From assembly GCA_011322575.1 (NCBI GenBank), contig DRMK01000265.1, forward strand, positions 1 to 5,234: DNA of 5,234 bases. Reading direction: 5' to 3'. This document shows positions 5,194 through 5,234 of this stretch, piece by piece. Under the pieces are notes generated by a model, which worked only from the letters and a program-made list of their open reading frames with translations, was not told the origin of the DNA and did not search any database. The DNA comes from Gammaproteobacteria bacterium (GTDB lineage Bacteria; Pseudomonadota; Gammaproteobacteria; Thiohalospirales; Thiohalospiraceae). How positions within the stretch are numbered: position 1 is the stretch's first letter; every line of letters begins with the position of its first letter. The position numbers and the translations under genes are program-made.

Positions 5194-5234
5194 AATAGCA
5201 GGAGAACTGCCAGGAAACCGGGTTTGTAAATATC

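Noticed and set aside
5200..5225. AAACCGGGTTT palindrome near the right end as an operator or terminator
   Set aside because: The 11-bp dyad has a single central base, cannot form a hairpin, has no recognisable operator consensus, and lies too near the window edge to place in context.

Overview
The window looks like a gammaproteobacterial chromosome fragment. The best-matching genes are ubiU and ubiV, which belong to ubiquinone-making proteobacteria able to grow without oxygen, and their cysteine spacing is the same as I recall for E. coli UbiU and UbiV. The host is therefore probably a facultative anaerobe, perhaps a denitrifier or sulfur oxidiser; that last step is inference and no species is claimed.

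Layout. Two gene blocks are transcribed away from a 134-bp intergenic region (1545-1678). Leftward (minus strand) are a small membrane histidine-kinase-like protein (630-1544) and, 15 bp further on, a response regulator carrying a coiled coil and the start of a PAS domain (1-614, cut by the window edge). The kinase keeps its phospho-accepting histidine box, but its ATP-binding motifs are badly eroded, so it looks like a pseudokinase.

Rightward (plus strand) is a tight four-gene block: a small radical SAM protein resembling the TatD-linked family (1679-2284), a YhcC/TIGR01212-type radical SAM protein (2294-3241), ubiU (3243-4247) and ubiV (4271-5161). Gaps are 9, 1 and 23 bp, so this is almost certainly one operon. 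UbiU and UbiV are [4Fe-4S] U32-family proteins that together carry out the oxygen-independent hydroxylations of ubiquinone biosynthesis. The two radical SAM proteins also need oxygen-sensitive clusters and have no established role in that pathway.

Regulation. The divergent region holds a 9-of-10 match to the FNR/Anr consensus (CTGAT-N4-ATCAA, 1597-1610), placed about 40 bp upstream of the predicted start of the rightward operon, as in class II FNR-activated promoters. The same 14 bp contains the predicted -35 element of the leftward promoter. A single anaerobic regulator could therefore switch on the radical SAM-ubiUV operon and block the two-component genes.

The right end (5162-5234) has no gene. 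It holds a hairpin followed on the minus strand by nine T residues, which suggests a convergent gene beyond the window.
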